A stretch of DNA of 64,000 bases from Lysinibacillus_B sp042920265 (GTDB lineage: Bacteria > Bacillota > Bacilli > Bacillales_A > Planococcaceae): NCBI RefSeq assembly GCF_042920265.1, contig NZ_JBDQZI010000004.1, positions 62,001 through 126,000 on the forward strand. Direction: 5' to 3'. This document shows, in pieces, positions 1-8,394 of the stretch. How positions within the stretch are numbered: position 1 is the stretch's first letter; each line of letters opens with the position of its first letter. Made by a program: the position numbers and the translations under genes. The notes under the pieces were generated by a model that made no database searches, was not told where the DNA came from, and saw nothing but the letters and a program-made list of their open reading frames with translations.

Positions 1-658
1 TGTATAAATTGTAGTAATATAATATGTCTTCTACATATTCCTCACTGTGGTTATATTGAAAAATCGCTTTTTCTAACTCGCCATTCGCTGCACCAGCAAT
101 GGCTAAAAAATTCGCCGCAGAGTAAATGGCATCTTCAATATGAAATGGGTCTGCAATACCATCACCGTCAGCATCTACTCCATAGCCACCATACAGCGCA
201 ATTGTTTGTGGATCCAACTTTTCTTCATCTGTAATCTCCCCCTCACCAAGTCCAGAACATGTATTATGCTGCCATCCAACCCAAGTGCATGGCATAAATT
301 GTAAATGCCCCTCTGCTCCGACTGGTGAGATCAGTGTTTGCATCGTAGAAAAGCGTGTCTCAATTCGATGATGTGCTGCAAGTAATGTCCACGGAATATT
401 ATATTTTTCCCCAGCCTCCATATAAATCGGGATGTACTCAACAGGGATTTCAAGATCAAAATTGGCTTGAATCTTCGCGATTTCACTCGGTTCCACAAAT
501 TCTCTAATAAACGGTAGACCTTTAAATTCCTCCCAAGCAAAATAAACCCCTATATAAATCGCTATCGTAACAGGTAGCATCAGAACAATTAAACATATTT
601 TATATAGTGGAGAAAGCAACGGCTTTTTATTCTTTTTCTTCTTTTTATTTTTTGACAT
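1..658 (-). CDS. Lytic transglycosylase (3' end outside window)
   Basis: The reading frame runs from the ATG at 658 to the window edge and is open for 219 codons, so the C-terminus is missing. The N-terminus is a very Lys-rich cytoplasmic stretch, then one membrane helix (about residues 19-40), then an extracellular lysozyme-like domain. In the domain I read AAHHRIETRF, with E100 as the likely catalytic glutamate, then GHLQFMPCTW and YGGYGVDADGDG, motifs typical of MltB/SLT-like transglycosylases of Gram-positives. It should cleave the glycan strand of peptidoglycan outside the membrane. A C-terminal peptidase or binding domain may lie beyond the edge. The family call is solid; the specific physiological role is not visible. 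Confidence 0.8.
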   Translation of the reverse strand, partial: MSKNKKKKKNKKPLLSPLYKICLIVLMLPVTIAIYIGVYFAWEEFKGLPFIREFVEPSEIAKIQANFDLEIPVEYIPIYMEAGEKYNIPWTLLAAHHRIETRFSTMQTLISPVGAEGHLQFMPCTWVGWQHNTCSGLGEGEITDEEKLDPQTIALYGGYGVDADGDGIADPFHIEDAIYSAANFLAIAGAANGELEKAIFQYNHSEEYVEDILYYYNLY

Positions 659-807
659 AATACCACCAAACCTTTAAATGAATAGTTAAATCACATCACA
701 TTTATGTAACGTACAAGGAATTAAAGTTGAGTTTTAATCGAAAAACTATTAGAATGAGTATCTCTTAATTATACCAGTATACATCAAATAAAGGAGCTAT
801 AATCCAT

Positions 808-1200
808 ATGTGGAAAGAATTCAAAGAGTTTATTATGCGGGGTAATGTATTAGACCTTGCGATTGCGGTTGTCATAGGTGCCGCTTTTAATGCCATTGTA
901 ACATCTTTAGTACAAAATATTATTACCCCACTCATAGGTATACTAGTAGGCGGAATCGATTTTACAAATGATTTTGTATGGACAGTGGGCAAGGAATCCG
1001 TCATGTTCGGATCATTTATCCAATCTGTCATCGATTTCTTAATTATCGCCTTCTCCATTTTCATGGCTTTAAAATTTATCAATAAATACATTTTACGCAA
1101 GAAACAAGAAGTTGCTGAAGAGCCTGCTGCACCTGTAGTTGATACAAAAGAAGAGCTACTAAAAGAAATTCGTGACTTACTGAAAAAACAGCAAGCTTAA
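808..1200 (+). CDS. mscL: Large-conductance mechanosensitive channel MscL
   Basis: The 130-residue length is normal for MscL. The protein has the amphipathic N-terminus MWKEFKEFIMRGNVLDLAIA, first membrane helix with the gating pore-constriction region (about 14-45), a periplasm-facing loop, second helix (about 68-92) and a charged C-terminal helix bundle ending in KKQQA. The channel opens under membrane tension to release osmolytes after hypo-osmotic shock. AAAGGAG lies about 11 bases upstream of the ATG. The gene is monocistronic, with its own terminator directly downstream. Confidence 0.97.
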   Translation: MWKEFKEFIMRGNVLDLAIAVVIGAAFNAIVTSLVQNIITPLIGILVGGIDFTNDFVWTVGKESVMFGSFIQSVIDFLIIAFSIFMALKFINKYILRKKQEVAEEPAAPVVDTKEELLKEIRDLLKKQQA

Positions 1201-1238
1201 TCTCCAACAAGTCTATACACGATGCCTATAATTTTCAA

Positions 1239-1267
1239 CGTCTATCCGAAAACATAGGCGTTTTTTT
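1239..1267 (+). terminator. Intrinsic terminator of mscL
   Basis: A 7-bp stem (CGTCTAT/ATAGGCG, one G-T wobble) with an 8-base loop is followed by seven T. It lies about 40 bases after the mscL stop. Confidence 0.8.
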
Positions 1268-1326
1268 ATTTCTTAGGTTGTCCAGTACCTTTTTACATGG
1301 TAAATTGGTGTAATAATCGATTCATT

Positions 1327-1338
1327 CGAAATGTTTCG
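1327..1338. promoter_or_regulatory. Short inverted repeat in metI leader
   Basis: CGAAA-TG-TTTCG is a perfect 5-bp-arm inverted repeat 32 bases before the metI start. The whole leader is only about 100 bases and I see no S-box (SAM riboswitch) fold in it, so regulation, if any, may be through a protein operator such as this. Operator function is inference only. Confidence 0.3.
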
Positions 1339-1369
1339 TAAATTAATGTGAGTAGAGAGAGTGATTTGT

Positions 1370-2482
1370 ATGACTGAACGTAAAATGGAAACGAAACTTG
1401 TACAACTTGGTAATTTAAGTGATGCAAAAACGGGTGCTATTAACCCCCCTATTTATTTATCAACAGCCTATAAACATGCAGGTATTGGTGAATCGACAGG
1501 GTATGACTACACACGTACTAAAAATCCGACTAGAACGATTTTAGAAGAAGGAATTGCCAACCTTGAAGGCGGTGACCAAGGTTTTGCCTGTAGTTCGGGT
1601 ATGGCAGCAATCCAACTTATTTTATCTTTATTTGCCCCTGGCGATGAACTAATCGTTCCTGAAGATTTATACGGCGGGACATACCGTTTATTTAAAGTAT
1701 ACGGTGATACTTACAATATTAAGCCCGTCTATTCACCATTCACATCTATAGAGACTGTTGAAAGCTTAATTAATGACAATACAAAAGCTTTATTTATTGA
1801 GACACCAACAAACCCATTAATGCAAGAAATTGATTTAGTTGCTTATAACGAATTAGCAAAGAAGCACAGTTTATTATTAATCGTTGACAATACATTTTAT
1901 ACACCCTATTTCCAACGTCCAATTGAATTAGGGGCTGATATCGTGGTCCATAGTGCAACAAAATACATCGGTGGACATAATGACGTGTTAGCTGGTTTAG
2001 TCGTGGCAAAAGGGGCTGAGCTTTGTGAGCGTCTTGCTTATATTCACAACGGGGCAGGTGCTGTCCTTTCCCCAATGGATGCTTGGCTCGTTATTCGTGG
2101 TCTTAAAACGTTGCATTTACGCTTAAAACAACATGATGCGAATGCCAAACAAGTAGCTGAATATTTACAATCGGAAGAGCTTGTAACAGATGTTCTCTAT
2201 ACAGGAAAAGGTGGCATGCTATCATTCCGCTTAAAAGAGGCAAACATGGTAGATCCATTCTTACGCAATATGAAACTCATTACATTTGCGGAAAGTTTAG
2301 GTGGTGTAGAGAGCTTTATCACCTACCCTGCAACACAAACGCACGCAGATATGCCGTATGAAGAACGTGTAGCACGTGGTGTATGTGACCGTCTACTTCG
2401 CTTCTCTGTAGGGGTAGAAGAAGCAGAGGATCTTATTGCTGATTTGAAACAAGTATTTGATACGTTACGTAAAGGAGTGTAG
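1370..2482 (+). CDS. metI: Cystathionine gamma-synthase / O-acetylhomoserine thiolyase
   Basis: This is a PLP enzyme of the Cys/Met metabolism family (about 370 residues). Visible are YGGTYRLF, the PLP-lysine motif SATKYIGGHND near residue 200, and GKGGMLSFRL plus AESLGGVESFITYPATQTH, all close to what I recall of Bacillus subtilis MetI. It joins an activated homoserine to cysteine (or sulfide) on the way to methionine. An upstream in-frame GTG at 1361 overlaps the purine-rich ribosome site (GAGAGAG), so the ATG at 1370 is preferred. metC follows 3 bases after the stop, making a two-gene methionine operon with the same order as in B. subtilis. Confidence 0.92.
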   Translation: MTERKMETKLVQLGNLSDAKTGAINPPIYLSTAYKHAGIGESTGYDYTRTKNPTRTILEEGIANLEGGDQGFACSSGMAAIQLILSLFAPGDELIVPEDLYGGTYRLFKVYGDTYNIKPVYSPFTSIETVESLINDNTKALFIETPTNPLMQEIDLVAYNELAKKHSLLLIVDNTFYTPYFQRPIELGADIVVHSATKYIGGHNDVLAGLVVAKGAELCERLAYIHNGAGAVLSPMDAWLVIRGLKTLHLRLKQHDANAKQVAEYLQSEELVTDVLYTGKGGMLSFRLKEANMVDPFLRNMKLITFAESLGGVESFITYPATQTHADMPYEERVARGVCDRLLRFSVGVEEAEDLIADLKQVFDTLRKGV

Positions 2483-2485
2483 AGG

Positions 2486-3649
2486 ATGAGTCGAATCGAA
2501 ACAGCTTTAGTGCATGGTGCCGTTCGTGAAGGCTATGCAGATAAAAAAGGGGCCGTCAATGTACCGATGTATTTATCTTCTACATTCCATCAAGAATCGA
2601 TGGATGAATTTGGTGAATACGATTATGCCCGCTCAGGAAACCCAACTCGTGCTGCATTAGAGCGTGCCATTGCCGAGTTAGAAGGTGGCGATCGTGGCTT
2701 TGCCTTTGCAACAGGTATGGCCGCTGTATCGGCTTGCTTCATGCTCCTGTCTAAAGGCGACCATATCGTCATTACAGAGGATGTATACGGTGGAACGTAT
2801 CGTTTTGTGACAAAAGTATTGCCGCGCTTTGGCATTACACATACATTTGTCGACTTTACAAATGTAGAAGCTGTGCGTGCTGCCATCACACCTGAAACAA
2901 AGCTATTATATATTGAAACACCATCGAATCCTACTTTAGGGATTACCGATATCGCAAGTATTGTAGCAATTGCCCGTGAAGTTGGGGCATTCACATTTTT
3001 AGATAATACATTTATGACACCCATTCATCAGCGCCCACTTGATTTAGGCGTAGATGTTGTTATTCATTCAGCAACAAAGTTTTTATCAGGACACTCCGAT
3101 ATCCTAGCAGGTCTTGTCGTAACGAAAGACCCTGCTATAAGTGAGCAAGTGTATTTTATCCAAAATTCATTCGGTTCATGTTTAGGAGTACAAGATGCAT
3201 ACACACTCATTCAAAATATGAAAACAACGGCGGTTCGCTTTAACGAATCTGCACGTGTTGCCGGTGTATTAGCTACATACTTAGATCAGCATCCACTTGT
3301 CGAAAAAGTATACTACCCTGGTTTAGCAAGTCATCCTGGTGTAGCGATTCATGCTCGCCAATCAACATCAGCTGGAGCCGTATTATCATTCAGCCTCCCT
3401 TCGTATGAAGTAGCAAAAACGTTTGTAGAGGCGATGAAAATTCCGGTGTTCGCCGTTAGTTTAGGCGGCGTGGAGTCGATTTTATCGTACCCAGCTAAAA
3501 TGAGCCATGCTGCGATGGAGCCGGAAGAACGAGCAAAACGCGGCATTACAGATGGGTTACTCCGCTTCTCTGTAGGATTAGAAAATGAACAAGATTTACT
3601 AGAAGATTTTGCACAAGCATTAGAAAAGGCTTCACTCGTGAAGTGCTAA
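2486..3649 (+). CDS. metC: Cystathionine beta-lyase
   Basis: The 387-residue PLP lyase is paralogous to the gene before it. It has YGGTYRFVTK, DNTFMTPIHQRPL, the PLP-lysine motif SATKFLSGHSD and the C-terminal SLGGVESILSYPA. It converts cystathionine to homocysteine, ammonia and pyruvate, the step after MetI. The GAGG ribosome site overlaps the metI stop region, so the two are probably co-translated. A strong terminator follows. Confidence 0.92.
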   Translation: MSRIETALVHGAVREGYADKKGAVNVPMYLSSTFHQESMDEFGEYDYARSGNPTRAALERAIAELEGGDRGFAFATGMAAVSACFMLLSKGDHIVITEDVYGGTYRFVTKVLPRFGITHTFVDFTNVEAVRAAITPETKLLYIETPSNPTLGITDIASIVAIAREVGAFTFLDNTFMTPIHQRPLDLGVDVVIHSATKFLSGHSDILAGLVVTKDPAISEQVYFIQNSFGSCLGVQDAYTLIQNMKTTAVRFNESARVAGVLATYLDQHPLVEKVYYPGLASHPGVAIHARQSTSAGAVLSFSLPSYEVAKTFVEAMKIPVFAVSLGGVESILSYPAKMSHAAMEPEERAKRGITDGLLRFSVGLENEQDLLEDFAQALEKASLVKC

Positions 3650-3654
3650 TCGTC

Positions 3655-3687
3655 ACGACCATCCTTTTACGGGTGGTCGTTTTTTTA
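3655..3687 (+). terminator. Terminator of metI-metC
   Basis: A 10-bp stem (ACGACCATCC with GGGTGGTCGT, one G-T pair), 6-base loop and a run of seven T directly follow metC. Confidence 0.9.
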
Positions 3688-3740
3688 TGCATGTTGTAAT
3701 AGGAGTGTTTACGAATCCTTGCTTTTGCCTATAAAAAAAG

Positions 3741-3777
3741 GAGACGTCCAGAAAGTAAAAACTTTCAGAACACCCCC
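3741..3777. repeat. Hairpin repeat related to 40468-40504
   Basis: A GAAAGT-aaaa-ACTTTC hairpin followed by AGAACACCCC closely matches a segment at 40468-40504. It lies between the metC terminator and the sco terminator. It could be a dispersed terminator-like repeat or a mobile-element end; two copies do not decide between these. Confidence 0.4.
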
Positions 3778-3853
3778 TTCAATCCTTAATCATGTCCTAT
3801 TAAGAAATATTGCTTCTGCGGTGGTTGCATGAACATGCCACCATCCTCGTCGA

Positions 3854-3891
3854 AAGGGGCCGTCTCAAAATATCTTTTCAGACGGCCCCTT
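3854..3891 (-). terminator. Strong hairpin downstream of sco
   Basis: A perfect 12-bp GC-rich stem (AAGGGGCCGTCT/AGACGGCCCCTT) lies five bases beyond the sco stop codon. The T-run on the minus strand is short, so it may act as terminator or 3'-end stabiliser. Confidence 0.65.
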
Positions 3892-3895
3892 CGCT

Positions 3896-4510
3896 TTATT
3901 GCTGCAAACGTTCTTCAATTAATGTTTCCATATCGATGGCGATTGTATCATATGACACGCCATCTTCTTGTTCAGAATAGCCTGTGTAGTTTTTTACAGC
4001 AATCCCCTTCTCATCTATTAAATAGAATGTATTCGCATGTAGTACTTGGTCTGAGTTCTCTGGCATTTTTACAAGCGATTTAAATGAATTAAGCGCAAGT
4101 TGCTCGATAAACTTCTGATCATACCCCGTTACTAAATGCCATTTCGACTCATCTGGCACATCATAGCGGCTTAAATAGTTGGCTAATACTTCCGGTGAAT
4201 CCGTTGCCGGGTCCACTGAAAACGCCACAATATTATAATCCTCTACCCCACGTTCAATTAACTTATTTTGTATTTCTGTCATATTGTACGTCATTGGTGA
4301 ACAAATCGTTGTACAGTTTGTGAAAATAAACATGGCTAGCCACGGTTTGCCTTTGAAGCTTTCAAGGGATACTTCTTCCCCACGATGATTCGTTACAGTG
4401 AACGGTTGCACTTCATATTCTGTAGTAGCTTTAAACTTATAGTTGCTACATGCACTGATAAGAACTGAAACAATAAGCAACATGACTAATAGCGTATATT
4501 TCTTTTTCAT
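3896..4510 (-). CDS. SCO1/SenC-family copper chaperone lipoprotein
   Basis: The 204-residue protein has a lipoprotein signal (charged start, hydrophobic stretch, lipobox LISA-C21) and then a thioredoxin fold. The copper-binding pair C66 and C70 is in NCTTICSP, and the third ligand is H158 (VLHAN). Family members sit on the outer face of the membrane and deliver copper to, or reduce, the CuA centre of cytochrome c oxidase. The gene is single and its product resembles BsSco (YpmQ). Confidence in the family is high; target oxidase is inferred. Confidence 0.9.
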   Translation of the reverse strand: MKKKYTLLVMLLIVSVLISACSNYKFKATTEYEVQPFTVTNHRGEEVSLESFKGKPWLAMFIFTNCTTICSPMTYNMTEIQNKLIERGVEDYNIVAFSVDPATDSPEVLANYLSRYDVPDESKWHLVTGYDQKFIEQLALNSFKSLVKMPENSDQVLHANTFYLIDEKGIAVKNYTGYSEQEDGVSYDTIAIDMETLIEERLQQ

Positions 4511-4624
4511 CTATCTCTCTCCACTTCTTCCTACGTTGTTTTCATCTTAACGAATTGTAGGTAAGAATACAATAGTTCCATTCGTGAAGGCTTTTAGACA
4601 AATTCGTGAAACCATATTTCACAA

Positions 4625-4750
4625 TTACTGCCTCATGCTAAGCAGTGCTGTATGAATCGCTTCAAGCTTCGTTTCAATTCTATACAGTAAATAAAACGAT
4701 ATAAAAATAGGAAAACTAATTTCTTGAATGAGTGCTAGCCACTGCTCCAT
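4625..4750 (-). CDS. YvrJ family small protein
   Basis: This 41-residue ORF reads MEQWLALIQEISFPIFISFY, then a helix ending RIETKLEAIHTALLSM. It has one membrane-like segment followed by an amphipathic helix, the pattern of the YvrJ family. It lies just after the DUF1659 and DUF2922 genes, its common neighbours in Bacillaceae. Function is unknown. A terminator-like hairpin separates it from DUF2922, so it is either read through or separately transcribed. Confidence 0.7.
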   Translation of the reverse strand: MEQWLALIQEISFPIFISFYLLYRIETKLEAIHTALLSMRQ

Positions 4751-4766
4751 CTCTTTCACCTACCTT

Positions 4767-4799
4767 TAAAAAGCCAGTGAGACATCTCCCACCGGCTTT
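4767..4799 (-). terminator. Terminator after DUF2922 gene
   Basis: On the minus strand GAAAGCCGGTGGGAGA pairs with TCTCACTGGCTTT around a 2-base loop, followed by TTT. It lies between the DUF2922 stop and the yvrJ-like gene. Confidence 0.65.
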
Positions 4800-4805
4800 C
4801 ATTTG

Positions 4806-5024
4806 TTAGTTCATGTCAAATTCTGTGACAGCACGTTCCACAATACGTGCAGACTTTTTTGCTCTAATCGCTTGTCCGTCACGCACAAATACATTGGACG
4901 AAATGATAGATTGCATCGCATGATTCACTTCTACATCCGTTAAGCTTGATTTCGGATTTTGCACCGAAATCGTTAGTGCCTTTCCATCTGCTAGTTCAAA
5001 AATTAATTCTAACACTTGTGTCAT
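4806..5024 (-). CDS. DUF2922 domain protein
   Basis: A 72-residue protein (MTQVLELIFELADGKALTIS...) matches the DUF2922 pattern: two beta strands, then KSSLTDVEV and a C-terminal RIVERAVTEFD. It has a GAGGAGG ribosome site. It is the second gene of the DUF1659-DUF2922-YvrJ cluster commonly seen in Bacillaceae. No function is established. Confidence 0.75.
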   Translation of the reverse strand: MTQVLELIFELADGKALTISVQNPKSSLTDVEVNHAMQSIISSNVFVRDGQAIRAKKSARIVERAVTEFDMN

Positions 5025-5055
5025 ATGCTCACCTCCTCATCATTTTTTATTGCCA

Positions 5056-5271
5056 TTACATGACGTACTGCTTTTCTGTTTTTTCAACATCTACAAGTTC
5101 AAAATCGGTTAAGCTTGCAAGAGCTAAAGCAACGGTGTTTAGTTGATCGGCTGTCACTGTTTCTACGATGTTACGATACGTTACTTTTTTGTACACTGAC
5201 TCACCTTCAGCATTTTGTCCTGTTAAGAACTTTAATGTGAATGTTGCATTTTGAAATTGATACACTGCCAT
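5056..5271 (-). CDS. DUF1659 domain protein
   Basis: A 71-residue protein with the DUF1659 pattern: FTLKFLTG followed by KVTYRNIVETVTADQLNTVA. It is the first gene of the small cluster, with GGGGG upstream of the ATG. Function is unknown; conserved co-occurrence with DUF2922 suggests the two products act together. Confidence 0.75.
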   Translation of the reverse strand: MAVYQFQNATFTLKFLTGQNAEGESVYKKVTYRNIVETVTADQLNTVALALASLTDFELVDVEKTEKQYVM

Positions 5272-5393
5272 CTCTCATCCCCCCTTTCACTAACTAATAT
5301 CGAAATTCGTCACATATAAAGGGACATACCTAATGAAAAAAATTGCAAAAACTTTTATAATAACAATGTAGAGAGAGTAAAGAGGTGAATACA

Positions 5394-5822
5394 GTGTTAG
5401 ATGGCTGGTTTTTATGGTTTATTTTATTTTGGGTAGTCGTGCTTATCACTTTAATGAGTATTGGCGGCTTCTTTATGTTTAGAAAGTTCTTAAAAGCGTT
5501 ACCAAAAGCTGATGGTAAATCGGATTTAGATTGGCAAAATTATTATTTAGATAAAACAATCCACTTATGGAGTGAGGAGTCTAAGGCATTATTAGCAGAG
5601 TTAACATCACCTGTCCCAGAACTTTTCCGCCAAGTAGCAAAAGAAAAAATCGCAGGGAAAATCGGTGAAATTGCTTTAGAAGAAAAATCTTCTACCATTA
5701 CGCAAGATTTAATTATTCGGGGTTATATTCAAGCAACCCCTAAACGCGATCATAAGTTTTTACGTAAAAAATTAGACCAAATGAAAATTGACGTTTCACC
5801 ATACGAGCATTTATTTGAATAA
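5394..5822 (+). CDS. yneK: DUF2621 family membrane protein (YneK-like)
   Basis: The protein has one N-terminal membrane helix (about residues 3-27) and a soluble domain with LPKADGKSDLDWQNYY, IAGKIGEIAL and ATPKRDHKFL, as I recall for B. subtilis YneK. A GTG at 5385 overlaps the ribosome site AGAGGTG; the GTG at 5394 is well spaced and gives the family start (MLDGWFLW), so I chose it. It is convergent with yneJ across a shared terminator, and the neighbours are ccdA, yneI and yneJ, as in B. subtilis. Function is unknown. Confidence 0.8.
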   Translation: MLDGWFLWFILFWVVVLITLMSIGGFFMFRKFLKALPKADGKSDLDWQNYYLDKTIHLWSEESKALLAELTSPVPELFRQVAKEKIAGKIGEIALEEKSSTITQDLIIRGYIQATPKRDHKFLRKKLDQMKIDVSPYEHLFE

Positions 5823-5861
5823 AAAAATCCTTACGAGTACTAGTCTCGTAAGGATTTTTTT
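5822..5861. terminator. Bidirectional terminator between yneK and yneJ
   Basis: A perfect 10-bp stem (TCCTTACGAG/CTCGTAAGGA) has A-run and T-run flanks of at least six bases, and serves both convergent genes. Confidence 0.9.
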
Positions 5862-6348
5862 AACTTACTATTGTTCTTTTTAATTTTTTAAACTGCACTA
5901 ACATAGCAAGGCGCCATGGAATAATCATTGCCCATGCTAAAATGAAGAACATACCACCTAACTCCCCAACATCTAAGCTATTGGAGAATAGAAGCTTTAA
6001 TATAATACGTAATACTAATAGCCCTACTAAAATTAAAACAAATGCCTTTGAACGTTTTAAATAAATAGCGCCATCACGCGCTTCAAACTTCGATGTGGCT
6101 ATGAGTACCGTTGAAAATAAAATGCCAATAGCAGTCGCCTCTAAAATTTGAAGCGGCGCTACACGAAATTCTTCAAATAAAAACATCAATGCCCCAGTAG
6201 ACATCGCAATGGGTGGTATAATAATTTTTTTCTCATTGACAGGATTTTTTTGCGATCGTAATCTTACAAACATCACAAAAATCGCCATCATTACGGCTCC
6301 TACAGATGTAATGAGAAATAAAAGTTGAGAAGGTATTGCATCAAACAC
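5860..6348 (-). CDS. yneJ: CcdC-type membrane protein (YneJ)
   Basis: A 162-residue protein with about five membrane helices and the conserved segments PPIAMSTGALMFLFEEFR and ATSKFEARDGAIYLKRSKAF. This is the CcdC/YneJ family encoded next to the cytochrome c biogenesis gene ccdA. It starts at a GTG six bases after GGGAGGG. CcdC is not essential for cytochrome c maturation in B. subtilis, as I recall. It is the last gene of the ccdA-yneI-yneJ cluster. Confidence 0.8.
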   Translation of the reverse strand: MFDAIPSQLLFLITSVGAVMMAIFVMFVRLRSQKNPVNEKKIIIPPIAMSTGALMFLFEEFRVAPLQILEATAIGILFSTVLIATSKFEARDGAIYLKRSKAFVLILVGLLVLRIILKLLFSNSLDVGELGGMFFILAWAMIIPWRLAMLVQFKKLKRTIVS

Positions 6349-6378
6349 ACGAATCCCTCCCCTTGTCGCTTGACCTTC

Positions 6379-6741
6379 TTATGCTCCTAATACATTATGG
6401 ATAACTAACTTTAACTTATCAGGTGTGAACGGCTTTGTAATAAAGTCTTTCGCCCCATGTTCAATCGCTTCTACAATTAATCGCTGATGCCCTAACGCAG
6501 TAATCATAATAATTTTTGCCTTTGGAAATTCAGCAATAATCTTCTTTACCGCATCGATTCCTGACATGATAGGCATCGTTACATCCATTGTTACGATATC
6601 TGGCTGAAGCTTCCGATACTGTTCAACCGCTTGCTTGCCATTTGCTGCCTCCCCGACAACTTCAAATCCCCATTCTTTTAACATATTGCCGATGGCGACA
6701 CGCATAAACATCGCATCATCTACAATTAATACAGTTGGCAT
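6379..6741 (-). CDS. yneI: CheY-like single-domain response regulator (YneI)
   Basis: The 120-residue protein is one receiver domain: acidic pair in VLIVDDAMFMR, phosphorylation site in PDIVTMDVTMP, TALGH and the lysine in FITKPF. It has no output domain. No kinase is adjacent. Its place between ccdA and yneJ matches B. subtilis; what signal it transmits is unknown. Confidence 0.88.
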   Translation of the reverse strand: MPTVLIVDDAMFMRVAIGNMLKEWGFEVVGEAANGKQAVEQYRKLQPDIVTMDVTMPIMSGIDAVKKIIAEFPKAKIIMITALGHQRLIVEAIEHGAKDFITKPFTPDKLKLVIHNVLGA

Positions 6742-6799
6742 TCTAAAACCCCTTCACATGAGTACCACTAAAATACATAGTTTGATACATTGTATCAAA

Positions 6800-7510
6800 T
6801 TAGAACCCAGTAAATCCACCAAAAATCGGGGAAAGAATGCGAATTATATAATCTAAACCGTCAAAGAATAATAGTATTCCGACCGCAATCATAATCCAAC
6901 CACCAACTTTGATGATTTTTTGACTATTGCGACGAATCCATCCCATACGTGATATGAAGAAGCTTAATACGAAAAATGGAATCGCAAAACCGAAATAATA
7001 CGCCAGCATGTACCACAAACCTGCATCAGGATTTGTACCTGCAAGTGCGATAATGGACATTAAAATTGGTCCTGTACATGGCGTCCACCCTGCCGCAAAT
7101 GCAAGTCCAATCAGCGTTGAACCAATATAACCACCCGGACGATTTTTAAATTGAAATTTTCGGTCTTTCATCAAGAAGTCTACTTGTAGTAACCCAACAA
7201 TCATTAGTCCAAATACAACGATTAAAATAGCCCCCACTTGACGCAGTAAATCTTGATATTGAATAAAGAAATCTTTCGCCAACGATGCACTAAATCCAAT
7301 CGCAATAAAAATAATCGAAAACCCTAGAAGGAAAAATAGCGTATGTAAAATTGCTCGCTTTTGTAGCATCCCTTTTTCTGATTTTAGCTCATCTAACGTC
7401 ATCCCTGTAATATACGATAAAAACGCAGGGTATAACGGCAATGTACACGGTGAAATAAAGCTCAGGAAACCTGCACCGAACGCTAAAAATACATTTATAT
7501 CCGTAGCCAT
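6800..7510 (-). CDS. ccdA: Cytochrome c biogenesis thiol-disulfide transporter CcdA
   Basis: A 236-residue DsbD/CcdA-family protein with six predicted membrane helices. The two redox cysteines lie in LSFISPCTLPLYPAF and AAGWTPCTGPIL. It moves reducing equivalents from cytoplasmic thioredoxin across the membrane to apocytochrome c maturation and spore-coat thiol proteins. The frame opens further upstream, but the AAAGGAAC ribosome site and family start favour ATG 7510 (MATDINVFLAFG). Confidence 0.92.
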   Translation of the reverse strand: MATDINVFLAFGAGFLSFISPCTLPLYPAFLSYITGMTLDELKSEKGMLQKRAILHTLFFLLGFSIIFIAIGFSASLAKDFFIQYQDLLRQVGAILIVVFGLMIVGLLQVDFLMKDRKFQFKNRPGGYIGSTLIGLAFAAGWTPCTGPILMSIIALAGTNPDAGLWYMLAYYFGFAIPFFVLSFFISRMGWIRRNSQKIIKVGGWIMIAVGILLFFDGLDYIIRILSPIFGGFTGF

Positions 7511-7666
7511 AACATTTCGTTCCTTTCTTTGTAGTGCTTCCATCGTACCAAATTTTTGTGTAAAAATCGCTTATTTGGACTGTGAAAATTTCATGGCAAA
7601 GACGTGTGATAAATGTGAAATGCGGCAAGCGAGCAAAACCTCACATTTGCAAACTAAAATTAATGA

Positions 7667-8047
7667 TTAACGCAAGAAATCAATGATAAGGAATAAGGAA
7701 TAAATAATGCATATATATATAACTACAATCGAAAATGCCATTGCTTGAAAGCGAATTAACCATCCCATTACACTTTCTTCCGTTCGGCGCTCACGCCATC
7801 GTTTCGCTGCAGTAAAGCTAATAAACCAACAATGAAATGTAACGATAATCGAAGGAAAAACACAAAGAAAAATAGTGCATACAAATTTCAATGGGAAGGT
7901 TGGTTCATAATCACCGTAATTCACAATATAAAATGGCAACACAAACCAAAACATAGATGTCATTATAAGGACCATAGCGTAAATCACATGCAACCATAAA
8001 TATTGACGATGCACGTCCTTGTAAAAGCGAAAGGCTTCTCTCATCAT
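7667..8047 (-). CDS. Hypothetical three-helix membrane protein
   Basis: A protein of about 126 residues with three hydrophobic segments (near 20-45, 52-78, 97-122) and basic loops (KRWRERRTEE). I do not recognise the family. AAAAGGATGG upstream of consecutive ATGs supports translation; the exact first Met (8047 or 8044) is uncertain. Confidence 0.6.
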   Translation of the reverse strand: MMREAFRFYKDVHRQYLWLHVIYAMVLIMTSMFWFVLPFYIVNYGDYEPTFPLKFVCTIFLCVFPSIIVTFHCWFISFTAAKRWRERRTEESVMGWLIRFQAMAFSIVVIYICIIYSLFLIIDFLR

Positions 8048-8394
8048 CACCCATCCTTTTTACAGTCTATTACCTTAAATAACACTTTTAAAACAAAAAA
8101 CACACAAAACTTTAACGAAAATAAAATATTTCGAATGCATATCTAGGTTCTTATGAAAAAATGGACTTAACTTAACGGTCCCAATATAACTTCTCATGCT
8201 TTCATTTATTTCATCACCTGCCAGCGATAAAAAAAGAATCCGCTTTCTTCTATAAAAGAAGATGAGCGAATTCTTTTTCATTATTTAAGCGTTTTCATCA
8301 AAATATGCACTTGATATATAGGTACCTTCATGATAAACGCAACCAAGAACACATTTGGCATAGGACCTATCTATCTAAATTGTTCGACAACTTA
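8048..8394. other. Gene-free stretch with one hairpin
   Basis: I see no convincing gene. A 68-codon minus-strand frame (8075-8281) reads through the terminator hairpin at 8231-8279 and lacks a family signature. Confidence 0.5.
8231..8279. terminator. Bidirectional terminator-like hairpin
   Basis: An imperfect stem of AAAAAGAAT..CGC..CTTCT with AGAAG..GCG..ATTCTTTTT. It lies downstream of the GIY-YIG-like gene on the minus strand. Confidence 0.6.

Noticed and set aside
3690..3895. Series of hairpins considered as a riboswitch upstream of a gene
   Set aside because: They lie downstream of both neighbouring genes (metC and sco converge here), so they are terminators or repeats.
5041..5385. Possible upstream start of yneK at GTG 5385
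   Set aside because: This GTG is part of the ribosome site; GTG 5394 gives the family N-terminus.
8075..8281. A 68-codon minus-strand frame
   Set aside because: It runs through a terminator hairpin and shows no recognisable protein features.
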